Assembly (NCBI GenBank): GCA_963666575.2
Contig: CAXXYG010000025.1
Location: forward strand, 1 to 64,000
Direction of reading: 5' to 3'
DNA from: JABMQB01 sp963666575
Lineage (GTDB): Bacteria; Bacteroidota; Bacteroidia; Bacteroidales; Prolixibacteraceae
DNA: 64,000 nt
Shown: positions 26,046 through 34,251 of the stretch, in pieces
Layout: every line of letters begins with the position of its first letter
Numbering within the stretch: the stretch's first letter is position 1
The notes under the pieces: model-generated
Told to the model about the DNA's origin: nothing
Databases searched by the model: none
Seen by the model: the letters and a program-made list of their open reading frames with translations, nothing else
Made by a program: the position numbers and the translations under genes

Positions 26046-27543
26046 GTATTCGGTACGAAAAGTAAAAACCAGGTCAGGCTCAATTGCCTTGCAAGTGGTG
26101 CAATATGTTGCTCACCGTTCCATTATTATCAAACATATAGGTAGTGGAAAGGACGATATAGAAGTTCAAGCTTTACGTAAAAAGGCCTTTGAGTGGATTG
26201 AAGGGCATTCCGGGCAATTATCCTTATTCCCGGACCAGAAACAAAAGATATTATTGGTCGATAGGGCTGATTGCATAGGAGTAACACACCATTTTGCTTT
26301 TCGTTTTTTCATGAGCTGCCTTGATGAATGTGAGTTGTCCCATTTGCCCCGGTTATTACTTGATTTTGCTATTATCAGGTTAATTGAACCAGCTTCGAAA
26401 CTGCGGTCGATAGAACTATTACAACACTATTTTGGGATACAGTACTCACAACGCATTTATCGCAATATCCCTAAATTAACAAACTATAAGGCCGACATTG
26501 AGCATTGCGCCTATAATGTTGCCCAAAAGAAATTTAAGGAGCCCTTCTATTTTGTTCTGTACGATGTAACCACTCTTTATTTTGAATCCTTTAAAGCCGA
26601 TGATTTTAGAATACAGGGGTTCTCAAAAGACAATAAATCACAACAGCCTCAAATAGTAATCGGGCTTTTGGTAACTCAATCGGGTTTTCCTTTGTCGTAC
26701 GAGGTTTTTGCCGGAAACACCTTTGAAGGAAAAACCATGCTGCCGATAGTTGAACGGTTTATTGCAGGACACCCCCAGGTTAAACCTATTATTGTGGCAG
26801 ATGCAGCCATGCTCGATGAACAGAGGCTTTCTGAACTCAGGGAAAAGGAAATATCATACATTGTCGGTGCACGGTTGGCCAATGCGAACCTTGATTTAGT
26901 AAAACGTATTCACAATACACTGGATGGGAACCATGGCACAAAGGCCCGTTTCTCTTCGATACATGGTGATTTGGTTTGTGATTTTTCAACCAAACGGTAT
27001 AAGAAGGAGTTGTATGATTTTAACAAGCTTGTTCAAAAAGCTGAAGAATTGGTAGCCAAACAATCCCTGAAAGTCAGGGCCAAGTTTATCAGAAAGGTCT
27101 CCAAAGAGAAAATAGAACTGAATACCGCATTAATTGAAAAAAGAAGGTTATTGCTGGGAATAAAGGGATATTGTACCGACTTATCTGAGCAACAATTATC
27201 TAACGAGCTAGTAATATCACGCTATCACCAACTATGGCATGTAGAACAATCATTCCGAATGAGCAAGTTTGACTTACAGGCACGGCCTATTTATCATCAA
27301 AAGCATGATGCAATTAGGGCCCATATATTGATTTGTTTTGTTGCATTGATAGTAGAAAAATACCTGGACTTAACAACCAAGCTATCGCTTAGGGAAATAC
27401 GCTTTCTTGTAATGAACATTACTGAAACCCATATACAAGACCGCGTAACAAAGGAAACATTTATCTTCAGGTCACCTACCAAAGAAATTTTGGAAACCCC
27501 ATTAGCAAAGTTGATATCAAAATGGAAATTGCTACCGCACTAA
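26044..27543 (+). CDS. IS1634 family transposase
   Basis: 499-aa DDE-type transposase. The N-terminal ~60 residues (SGSIALQVVQYVAHRSIIIKHIGS) match the opening of IS1634-type proteins. The catalytic core has YFVLYDVTTLYFES (first Asp), PIIVADAAMLDEQ (second Asp) and a long insertion before the Glu in YHQLWHVEQSFRMSKFDL, which is the Y-2-R-3-E-6-K-like signature of IS4-related families. HDAIRAHILICFVALIVEKYL follows as usual. Full length with no frameshift. Confidence 0.93.
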   Translation: MYSVRKVKTRSGSIALQVVQYVAHRSIIIKHIGSGKDDIEVQALRKKAFEWIEGHSGQLSLFPDQKQKILLVDRADCIGVTHHFAFRFFMSCLDECELSHLPRLLLDFAIIRLIEPASKLRSIELLQHYFGIQYSQRIYRNIPKLTNYKADIEHCAYNVAQKKFKEPFYFVLYDVTTLYFESFKADDFRIQGFSKDNKSQQPQIVIGLLVTQSGFPLSYEVFAGNTFEGKTMLPIVERFIAGHPQVKPIIVADAAMLDEQRLSELREKEISYIVGARLANANLDLVKRIHNTLDGNHGTKARFSSIHGDLVCDFSTKRYKKELYDFNKLVQKAEELVAKQSLKVRAKFIRKVSKEKIELNTALIEKRRLLLGIKGYCTDLSEQQLSNELVISRYHQLWHVEQSFRMSKFDLQARPIYHQKHDAIRAHILICFVALIVEKYLDLTTKLSLREIRFLVMNITETHIQDRVTKETFIFRSPTKEILETPLAKLISKWKLLPH

Positions 27544-27558
27544 TCGTCAGAAGTCAGG

Positions 27559-27687
27559 AATACACAAAATTTCACAATAGCTCAAATTCGGAGAACTAAA
27601 AATCAGAATATTGTAAAATTGAATTTAACTGCGAAACACAAGCAAATTATAATACTGTACAATCCAATAGGCTATTGGATCAAACCT
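27559..27687. repeat. Right copy of 129-bp target site duplication
   Basis: Identical to 25800-25928 and abuts the right terminal inverted repeat. Its last eight bases include the stop codon and final codons of the DUF4256 gene, so the duplication preserved that gene. The 19-base palindrome recurs at 27662-27680. Confidence 0.93.
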
Positions 27688-28249
27688 TTAGGGAACCCCG
27701 AAATCCCCTGACAGCGTAGTACGATTGTGCTCCGTTATGATATAAAAAAACCTGGCCATAACGACGGTCACAAAATACTGCCCCTCCCAGTCGTCTGATA
27801 TCAGAAGGTGTTTTTACCCAACTCGATGTTTTTGAATCAAATTCTCCCAGTTTCTGCAAATTGCGGTACTGTTCCTCCGACAAAACCTCTATACCCATGG
27901 CAGTTGCCATATCAATAGCATTATTTTTGGGTTTATGTTCTTTCCTTGACTCCTGCCCTTCGAAGTCGTAGCAAACACTCCTGCGGCCTTTAGGGCTTTC
28001 TGCCGAGCAATCAAAAAAAATGTATTCGCCTGTTGTTTTATCAAAAGCAACAACATCCGGTTCCCCACCGGTTTTTTCCATTTCATTAAGCGACCATATT
28101 TTTTCTCTTACGGGCTCTGATTCAATTTTAGCCTGAACTTTATCCCATTCAAGGTTTTTATGGCGATCCATATTCGCCTTAAAACGGGCTTTTAATACAC
28201 CTATTAGTTTTTCGCTTTGTTCCGGTAACAATTCTCTTTTATTTTTCAT
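27680..28249 (-). CDS. DUF4256 domain-containing protein
   Basis: 189-aa soluble protein spanning the whole DUF4256 family. Recognisable parts are LIGVLKARFKANMDRH at the N-terminus, IWSLNEMEKTGGEPDVV, FFDCSAESPKGRRSVCYD and the C-terminal RRLGGAVFCDRRYGQVFLYHNGAQSYYAVRGFRG. The biochemical function of the family is unknown; it is common in Bacteroidota and Firmicutes. The stop codon lies within the right copy of the IS target duplication. It follows the serine hydrolase gene on the same strand after 152 bases. Confidence 0.9.
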   Translation of the reverse strand: MKNKRELLPEQSEKLIGVLKARFKANMDRHKNLEWDKVQAKIESEPVREKIWSLNEMEKTGGEPDVVAFDKTTGEYIFFDCSAESPKGRRSVCYDFEGQESRKEHKPKNNAIDMATAMGIEVLSEEQYRNLQKLGEFDSKTSSWVKTPSDIRRLGGAVFCDRRYGQVFLYHNGAQSYYAVRGFRGSLKV

Positions 28250-28338
28250 TGACTAAAGGATAACACATTAATCTATTAAAACAAAATTCATTTAAAATAG
28301 TTAGAGCTAATACCTGTAACAAATTTAAAAGCCCATGC

Positions 28339-28379
28339 TGGTGAGTGATTGAATGGCGTTCCTTTTACACTACTCACCA
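28339..28379 (-). terminator. Weak hairpin after the serine hydrolase gene
   Basis: TGGTGAGT (28339-28346) and ACTCACCA (28372-28379) are perfect inverted arms of eight bases around a 25-base loop. There is no strong T-run, so termination is uncertain. Confidence 0.35.
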
Positions 28380-28401
28380 TACAGTACAATCTTTTATAAT
28401 C

Positions 28402-29580
28402 TTACAAATAACTCACCGATTCCACAACCTTCTCAAACAATTTCATATCGTCGTGGTTGGTTCCTGTTTTTGGGTGAACTGGATTTTCAGCTTCATATTT
28501 TAAGACCACAACCAGGTCAAGGGACGGCACAACACCAATAATCTGTCCGCCAAATCCACTTGCCAGAAATGCGGCATGCCCTGCAACTTTTGTCAAAAAC
28601 CATTGGTATCCGTAACTATAACGTCCGTAAATATTTGTCTGATGGTCGGATGCAGATGTTTTTACCCAATTTTCAGAAAGTAAGGTTTGATTATCCCACC
28701 TCCCCCGGTTTAAATACAGATATCCAAATTTAGCCATGTCGCGGGCTGTTAAATAGAGACCAAAACCTGCCGTTTCAATTCCTTTAGTATCTCTTCTCCA
28801 TGTTTGCAAAAGTGGTTTGCAATAATCATTCCAACTGCTATAAACAATGGGTTCGCTAAGCGTATCAAAAGCAATACCCATTGGGTCAAAAAGGTGCTCT
28901 TTTGCCAGTTTGCCAGGTGATTCACCCGTTTTCGAAAACACCAACGATGTCAGAAAATGTGAATTCCCCGAACTATACTTAAATTTTTCTCCGGGCTGTG
29001 AAATCTGTCCACGAGCCAAAGCTGAAGCCACCCAGTCGTCGGAAAATACCCAATGAACCCAATTTGGCCCCTCTTCATCCCAGGCGAGGCCTGTTGTTTG
29101 TGTTAAAACGTGGTGCAATGTAATATCCTCAAATTGTGGGTATTTCGGCATTAAATCTTTCATAAATTGATTGGTTGAACCAATAATTTGGGCATCGATT
29201 AAAATTCCTACCAAAGCCGAACTAAAACTTTTGGTAACCGACCATAAATTTGTGCTTTGATTAATGCCTCCATCGCCATAATACTTTTCAAAAACTAAAT
29301 ATCCATCTTTGATAACCAATAGTGCCCTTGCCAACGGGTCGTTCCCAGCAAATTGATTTGCCACATCCATTTTTAAAGGATCGATATTAAAATCTTCCAT
29401 TGGTGCTGTTTTCCACCCATTGGTGGGCCAATACAACCGCTCCTGAGCGGGCCAGTTATACCCTTCGTCCGGAACAATTAAAATTAATTCATCTTTGCTA
29501 CACGATGAAGTTAGAACACAGGAGATTGCCACACAGAATAGTGACACTACAATTAAAAATATCTTACAATTCCGAAGCAT
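28402..29580 (-). CDS. Serine hydrolase, class C beta-lactamase-like lipoprotein
   Basis: 392-aa penicillin-binding/beta-lactamase superfamily member. The N-terminus is a lipoprotein signal ending in LTSSC (Cys ~27). The SxxK nucleophile motif is SVTKSFSSALVG, the second motif is YSSGNSHFL (Y-x-S/N form) and the third region is LASGFGGQIIGV. Typical family pieces are DITLHHVLTQTTGL and FGLYLTARDMAKFGYLYLN. It is probably anchored to a membrane facing the periplasm. Such enzymes act as esterases or D-amino acid peptidases more often than as resistance beta-lactamases; the substrate is unknown. Confidence 0.9.
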   Translation of the reverse strand: MLRNCKIFLIVVSLFCVAISCVLTSSCSKDELILIVPDEGYNWPAQERLYWPTNGWKTAPMEDFNIDPLKMDVANQFAGNDPLARALLVIKDGYLVFEKYYGDGGINQSTNLWSVTKSFSSALVGILIDAQIIGSTNQFMKDLMPKYPQFEDITLHHVLTQTTGLAWDEEGPNWVHWVFSDDWVASALARGQISQPGEKFKYSSGNSHFLTSLVFSKTGESPGKLAKEHLFDPMGIAFDTLSEPIVYSSWNDYCKPLLQTWRRDTKGIETAGFGLYLTARDMAKFGYLYLNRGRWDNQTLLSENWVKTSASDHQTNIYGRYSYGYQWFLTKVAGHAAFLASGFGGQIIGVVPSLDLVVVLKYEAENPVHPKTGTNHDDMKLFEKVVESVSYL

Positions 29581-30334
29581 GACTAGTGTTTTAAAAAAAG
29601 TGAAACAGAATAATGTTATTAACTCGTAGAAGTAAGAAAACTAGTGCGGACTTTATTTTAAACAAAATTAATGCCAGCTTCGAAATATCATCTCAATTGT
29701 ACAACCCATTTTTTGGATTCCAATCCATCAAATCAGGTATAAAACAGCTTATTATAATACTGTTTTTATTTTGATTGAATAAATTACAACTAGTTTATTG
29801 TATAAATAATCCAAGGGTGCAATTCCATCGCCACTCCCGGCAGTTATCGGGATCATTTACCTGTGCGCGGCCGGGTTTTATTTGTTTATTAAAAATAAGG
29901 ATTATAAATTGAAGTAGCAAATGGATTATTAGCTGCAAGTTGCACGTACGGACTAATGACTAAGTATCGCAGAGAAAAGGGAAAAGGGAAAAGAGAAAAC
30001 GAAAAATGGGAAAACAAGCAGCTTAAAACTAATTACAGATGACCAATAGCTCTTAGCATCAAACTCAAAGCCCTTGGCTTTTAAAAAGTATTTCAATCAA
30101 ACGGTGTTACGGTTGATGGGCAGTTAATTCTGTATTTTCTGTTAATTCGATCATTCAGTATTTTCAGTTTATTCAATCAATTGCAAAAATCACAATTCAT
30201 CATTCGCAATTCATAATTCATAATTCATAATTCTTTGGGGGGTTATTCGCAATTCACAACATAAAAACTACAATTCAGTACATTTGGCTTTATTACATTA
30301 ATTAATAATTGTTTCTTCGTTTTGAAATTTAAAA
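29581..30334. other. 754-bp non-coding region with simple repeats
   Basis: No gene is supported. At 29837-29876 there is a GC-rich inverted repeat (CCCGGC ... GCCGGG) followed by TTTTATTTG. At 29975-30015 an A/G-rich tract repeats GGGAAAA-like units. At 30209-30233 the 7-mer AATTCAT is repeated about 3.5 times, with further AATTC-type copies to 30256. A -7-like TACATTTG at 30279-30286 may serve the next gene. It also holds the promoter of the minus-strand serine hydrolase. Confidence 0.6.
30209..30233. repeat. 7-bp tandem repeat (AATTCAT)n
   Basis: About 3.5 perfect copies of AATTCAT. Related AATTCAT and GCAATTCA copies lie on either side (30190-30256), so the tract has grown by slippage. 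Confidence 0.7.
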
Positions 30335-32071
30335 ATGAGCACCATGAATTTTAAGAGAATAGTTATTACAGCTTTATTACTCGTAACATTATTACCCTTA
30401 ACCAATGCCGTTGTTATGTTTGAACAACAAGACTGGGAAAGGCGTGAACACGAATATATTTCGAGGGCTTCATTTTCAACCTTTCAGATAAAATACAGAG
30501 GTAAAATAGCCGTATCAGATAATGACGAAGAAGTGACAGCTATCTCAAAAAACGGTTACTTAAAAATTAAAAAATCATCGTTTGGGAACGACCGTTCAAT
30601 TGTGATCGAAAGTGACTCGAAAGGTAATTTAAGCCGGAAATATTTTGAAGGTGGAAAAGAAAAAAACTACAATCCGGAAGGAAAAACATGGTTTGGCGAG
30701 ATTCTGTACGATATAATCAGAATTTCAGGAATTGGTGGCAAAGAACGAATTTTAAGGATTTACAAAGACGAAGGGATATCGGGGGCTTTGGAGGAAGCTG
30801 AAGATATTTATAGCAGAGACAAAAATGTTGTTATTGATATAAATATCGGGAAATGGATCAGTGCAACAAAAAGCAGTGGCATAAATGTACGTAACATGTA
30901 TATGAAAGCTTTGATTGACAATGTCGTCATGGACGATTCTGAATTAATCAAATACATGAGGTCGTTAGAAGATGTTGTGTCAAACAGTACCAAAGGAACC
31001 ATTTTACGAACGATCCTGAATAATTATAAGCTAAATCGGTCAACCATGGAACAATTCCTTGAAACAACTGCTACCTTAACTTATAATACCGAACGGGGAA
31101 ATACATTGCGTGCTTTTATTAAAAAATACGATGTTGATGTTGCCAATTACCGCGATTTTTTCGAAATAATAGACGGAATGGGCATCAACTCCGAAAAAGG
31201 GAATGTATTAAAACCGTTGATAAATACACAGGAACTTGATGAAGTTGTGATGGATGCTTTATTAGAGTCGGTTGATGAATTTACCCACGATGCTGAAAAA
31301 GCTGCTGTACTACGTTTGGTTATGCCACAAGCTTTAAAATTGCACATGGAATATGAACTTAAAAGGGCAGTAAATTCAATTGATGGAGGCTACTATTTAT
31401 TGCGTGATGAATTAATCGCAATGATTGAAGACAATTCAGATGAGCCGCAAAAATACGACGAAGAACAAATAATTGATATGTTACGCGGTGCACGCCAAAA
31501 AGATGCCAATACACGTAAAACACCGGTATTGCGAAAGGTAAATTCATCGTTAACAAATAATCCTCGTGTAATGAATGCCTATTTTGCCGTAGTACGGTCG
31601 ATGGACAACGATATGTGCAAATACAATGTTTTGCTCGACCTTATCAGGATCCATGAACTTACTGATGATGATTGGCTGGTAGTACTCAACGAGACGGAAG
31701 ACATCGCCCGGTCGGAATATTACCATGGGGCAGCAGCCGTTTTACGCGATGCGTTTTATAAAATGCCACATAAAACCGATTTAATCGAAGCTTTCTTTGA
31801 TGTGCTGGATGACATTGAAAACGACCACAATTCATCAAAAGAAGAACTTATTCGGTTATTCTGTGAAGAAGGGACTCCCGATAATGAAACAATTGCATAC
31901 CTGCTTAAAACCATTAAAACCATTTCGGTTGATATTGAAAAAGCAACTTCGTTGATACAAATAAGTAAAATAATGCCCAAGGATAATAAACAGCTCGATA
32001 TTTTATTCGAAAATGTTGCTGATGATATTGAATCGGACTATGAATATGAACGGCTTATTAAATCATTATAA
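30335..32071 (+). CDS. Exported protein with alpha-helical repeats
   Basis: 578-aa protein with an N-terminal signal (ALLLVTLLPLTNAVV). Residues ~40-115 form a beta-rich part (FQIKYRGKIAVSDNDEEVTAI, GYLKIKKSSF, RKYFEGGKEKNYNPEGKTW). From ~120 to the end runs a series of ~35-40-residue helical repeats with the pattern I-x-S/N-D-x-E-K-A-x-x-L (NTERGNTLRAFI, NSEKGNVLKPLI, DAEKAAVLRLVM, SVDIEKATSLIQI, IESDYEYERLI). Similar repeat tails are attached to some M56/BlaR1-type proteins; here there is no peptidase motif. The function is unknown, and periplasmic protein binding is a guess. It stands upstream of the LytS genes, separated by a strong hairpin. Confidence 0.78.
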   Translation: MSTMNFKRIVITALLLVTLLPLTNAVVMFEQQDWERREHEYISRASFSTFQIKYRGKIAVSDNDEEVTAISKNGYLKIKKSSFGNDRSIVIESDSKGNLSRKYFEGGKEKNYNPEGKTWFGEILYDIIRISGIGGKERILRIYKDEGISGALEEAEDIYSRDKNVVIDINIGKWISATKSSGINVRNMYMKALIDNVVMDDSELIKYMRSLEDVVSNSTKGTILRTILNNYKLNRSTMEQFLETTATLTYNTERGNTLRAFIKKYDVDVANYRDFFEIIDGMGINSEKGNVLKPLINTQELDEVVMDALLESVDEFTHDAEKAAVLRLVMPQALKLHMEYELKRAVNSIDGGYYLLRDELIAMIEDNSDEPQKYDEEQIIDMLRGARQKDANTRKTPVLRKVNSSLTNNPRVMNAYFAVVRSMDNDMCKYNVLLDLIRIHELTDDDWLVVLNETEDIARSEYYHGAAAVLRDAFYKMPHKTDLIEAFFDVLDDIENDHNSSKEELIRLFCEEGTPDNETIAYLLKTIKTISVDIEKATSLIQISKIMPKDNKQLDILFENVADDIESDYEYERLIKSL

Positions 32072-32109
32072 GAGCTACTGAAAAACAGAACAATTAAACA
32101 ATGCTTAGC

Positions 32110-32142
32110 AAGGTCTTGAAATTTTCGTAATTTCAAGACCTT
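32110..32142 (+). terminator. Perfect 14-bp stem hairpin
   Basis: AAGGTCTTGAAATT (32110-32123) and AATTTCAAGACCTT (32129-32142) are exact complements around a five-base TTCGT loop. It follows the helical-repeat gene by 39 bases and ends 24 bases before the LytS kinase gene. The T-run afterwards is short, so it may also be a processing or attenuation site. Confidence 0.7.
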
Positions 32143-32166
32143 TGGAATTTATTCATAACTTAAACC

Positions 32167-33213
32167 ATGATAAAAACCAGCCTCAGATTTTTACTAAATA
32201 CACTGGTGTTTTTGCTGATGTTTATGTATGTGCTTTTTAGCGAAAACGGGTTTGGGTTGGTACCTTCATTACCTTACACACATATACTGGCAGTTGTTGT
32301 AATGGGGAATGCAACAGGTTTTTTAATATTCTTCCTGAACAAACTATTAAACCGTGTAATCGACCGTGAAAACCGGACCGGGCTTATTTTTGTTATTTCT
32401 TTTGTTTTAGATTATTTGTTTGGGGTAATTATATTAATTCTTCTTACCCGCATCTATTTAATTCTTTTTACAAATATTCCCACCGATACCTTTTTTTCAA
32501 ACAATAAAGAATCTGTCATTCGGGTTTTGATCCTGACCTCTTCAATTTTACTTATCTATTTAATCATCGATTTTTTAGTGTACTCGTACAATAAATTCTC
32601 ACGGATTAAAATTGACGGAATAACCGGTAAACGTAAACAATTACAACTACAGGTTGAAGCATTAAAAACGCAACTAAGCCCCCATTACCTTTTTAACAGT
32701 TTAAATACAATTTCGGCGTTGCTTTATACAAGCCCTACCGATACAGAAGTGTTTATACGTAACTTATCAGAAACATACAGGTATATAATTTCGACCCACA
32801 GCAAACAATTGATAGCCCTACAAAAAGAGATGCAATTTGTGAACGACTATTTGCAACTTCTGAAGGTAAGGTTTGGCTCATCAATTGTTATTGAAAATAA
32901 TATACCGCCGGAAAAACAGAATGGAATGTTGCCCCCCATGAGTATTCAACTGTTAATTGAAAATGCCATAAAACACAATATTTTTTCAGATGAAGAAAAA
33001 TTATTTATTGAAATTTTATTAAAAGGGAATGATAGCATAATTGTACGGAACAATATCATGAACCATCCTCCCGAACTATCGTCGTTTAAAATAGGTTTAA
33101 ATAACATTAAAAGTCAATATGGTTTTTTAACCAAAAGAGAGATAATCGTTAAAAAAGACACACATTTTACTGTTGAACTTCCATTAATATTAAAACAGGC
33201 AAAAGAGGTATGA
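32167..33213 (+). CDS. LytS/YehU-type sensor histidine kinase
   Basis: 348-aa kinase of the His_kinase (PF06580) family. About four hydrophobic helices occupy residues 1-140. The phosphoacceptor is in ALKTQLSPHYLFNSLNTIS, the FxxxP/E region is FIRNLSETYRYI and the ATP-binding N-box is IQLLIENAIKHN. The glycine region GLNNIKSQYG is present although short. It overlaps the next gene by four bases and the operon ends in a LytTR regulator, so phosphotransfer to that regulator is expected. The input signal is unknown. Confidence 0.92.
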   Translation: MIKTSLRFLLNTLVFLLMFMYVLFSENGFGLVPSLPYTHILAVVVMGNATGFLIFFLNKLLNRVIDRENRTGLIFVISFVLDYLFGVIILILLTRIYLILFTNIPTDTFFSNNKESVIRVLILTSSILLIYLIIDFLVYSYNKFSRIKIDGITGKRKQLQLQVEALKTQLSPHYLFNSLNTISALLYTSPTDTEVFIRNLSETYRYIISTHSKQLIALQKEMQFVNDYLQLLKVRFGSSIVIENNIPPEKQNGMLPPMSIQLLIENAIKHNIFSDEEKLFIEILLKGNDSIIVRNNIMNHPPELSSFKIGLNNIKSQYGFLTKREIIVKKDTHFTVELPLILKQAKEV

Positions 33214-34250
33214 AGCATAGTTTTATAAATAATTCATTGTTCCGCTTGTTTGTCCCACCGGCATTTGGCATTTGGTCGTATATGCTAATCCTTTTAATTT
33301 TTGACAGGATTGAACAATTAACAGATAATTTTTTCTTGTTTGAAGTATTCCTGTGTATCCTTCTGAGTTACCTTGTTTCGGAGAGTACAAAATACAGTAT
33401 CAGGCTGTGTAATAAACTCTGCAACGAATCCACAAATCATTTTAAACGCATTTTTATTCAGTCGGTTTTAAGCCTTGTTTTGGCAGGCTTAATTACTTCT
33501 CTAATAATTACCGGTTATTATAAACTGCTTGTAGGTTTTAATTCCTTCAATCAGGAATTACTGGTTTTTAACCTGATTTTTTTAATGGGTGCTGTATTAC
33601 TTCAGGCAGCCTATTTTAGCATCTATTTCCTTAACCAGTCAAATACCGCAAAAATGGCTTTAGAGGAAAAAACAAAACAAAACACTGAAAATGAGTTAAA
33701 ATCGTACAAAAATAAAATCAATCTTGAATTTTTAACAAAATCATTGGAAACATTAATTGGGTTGGCACATAAGGATGTTAAAAAAGCCGATGTTTTTGTT
33801 GGTAAATTATCGGAAATTTACCGCTCCATTTTGAGTGAATCAAAAACAGAATTAATTACCTTGCACGATGAATTATCGAATGCCGGTAATCTTATCGAAA
33901 TTTTAAACCACCAATTCGACGATTGCCTGCATTTAAAAGTTACTTCTATGAAAAATAATACTCAGGATATGATCGTGCCTGGTACTATGATTGTTTTGCT
34001 TGAAAAAGTTATTAATGAAACCATCATTAATAAATACCAACCATTGGTAATCGAGTGTTTGCAACAAAACAACCAGCTTTTAATTCAATACCGTAAAAAC
34101 AACCGGCTACAATCCGAAATAAAAGATAATACCGAACTAAATAACATTCAAAAAGCATATGCTTATTTTTCTGAAGAATTAATTGAATTTAATCAGAATA
34201 AGGAGTACTTGCATATCACAGTTCCTTTGTTTAAAATGCAAACCAATTGA
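33210..34250 (+). CDS. Degenerate LytS-like protein (probable pseudokinase)
   Basis: 346-aa paralogue of the preceding kinase with about four membrane helices (residues 15-145) and a coiled linker. It aligns across the kinase region (KLSEIYRSILSESKTELITLHDEL against LSETYRYIISTHSKQLIALQKE in the neighbour). The SPHYLFNS box is replaced by NLEFLTKS, with no His, and the ENAIKHN box by EKVINETI, with no metal-binding Asn in place. The Gly-rich end (GLNNIKSQYG) is NNIQKAYA. Loss of both key residues suggests no kinase activity. It probably acts as a partner or modulator of the active kinase, by inference. Start overlaps the upstream gene and the stop is one base before the regulator ATG. Confidence 0.85.
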   Translation: MKHSFINNSLFRLFVPPAFGIWSYMLILLIFDRIEQLTDNFFLFEVFLCILLSYLVSESTKYSIRLCNKLCNESTNHFKRIFIQSVLSLVLAGLITSLIITGYYKLLVGFNSFNQELLVFNLIFLMGAVLLQAAYFSIYFLNQSNTAKMALEEKTKQNTENELKSYKNKINLEFLTKSLETLIGLAHKDVKKADVFVGKLSEIYRSILSESKTELITLHDELSNAGNLIEILNHQFDDCLHLKVTSMKNNTQDMIVPGTMIVLLEKVINETIINKYQPLVIECLQQNNQLLIQYRKNNRLQSEIKDNTELNNIQKAYAYFSEELIEFNQNKEYLHITVPLFKMQTN

Positions 34251-34251
34251 T

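Larger units (their letters stand above)
25929..27558 (+). mobile_element. IS1634-family insertion sequence, 1630 bp, intact
   Basis: The element is bounded by perfect 14-bp terminal inverted repeats: CCTGACTTCTGACG at 25929-25942 and its complement at 27545-27558. It holds a single complete transposase gene whose stop codon lies one base before the right repeat. It is flanked by identical 129-base direct repeats. IS1634-family elements (e.g. IS1549, IS1634) are known for unusually long, variable target duplications, which fits. The perfect repeats and intact gene suggest recent insertion. It landed in the gap between two convergent genes without breaking either. Confidence 0.93.

Noticed and set aside
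25800..27687. 129-bp direct repeats as att sites of an integrative element
   Set aside because: Only one transposase gene lies between them, there is no integrase or tRNA, and the repeats abut the IS terminal repeats exactly.
30189..30256. AATTCAT array as a CRISPR
   Set aside because: Units are 7 bases with no spacers and no cas genes are in the window.
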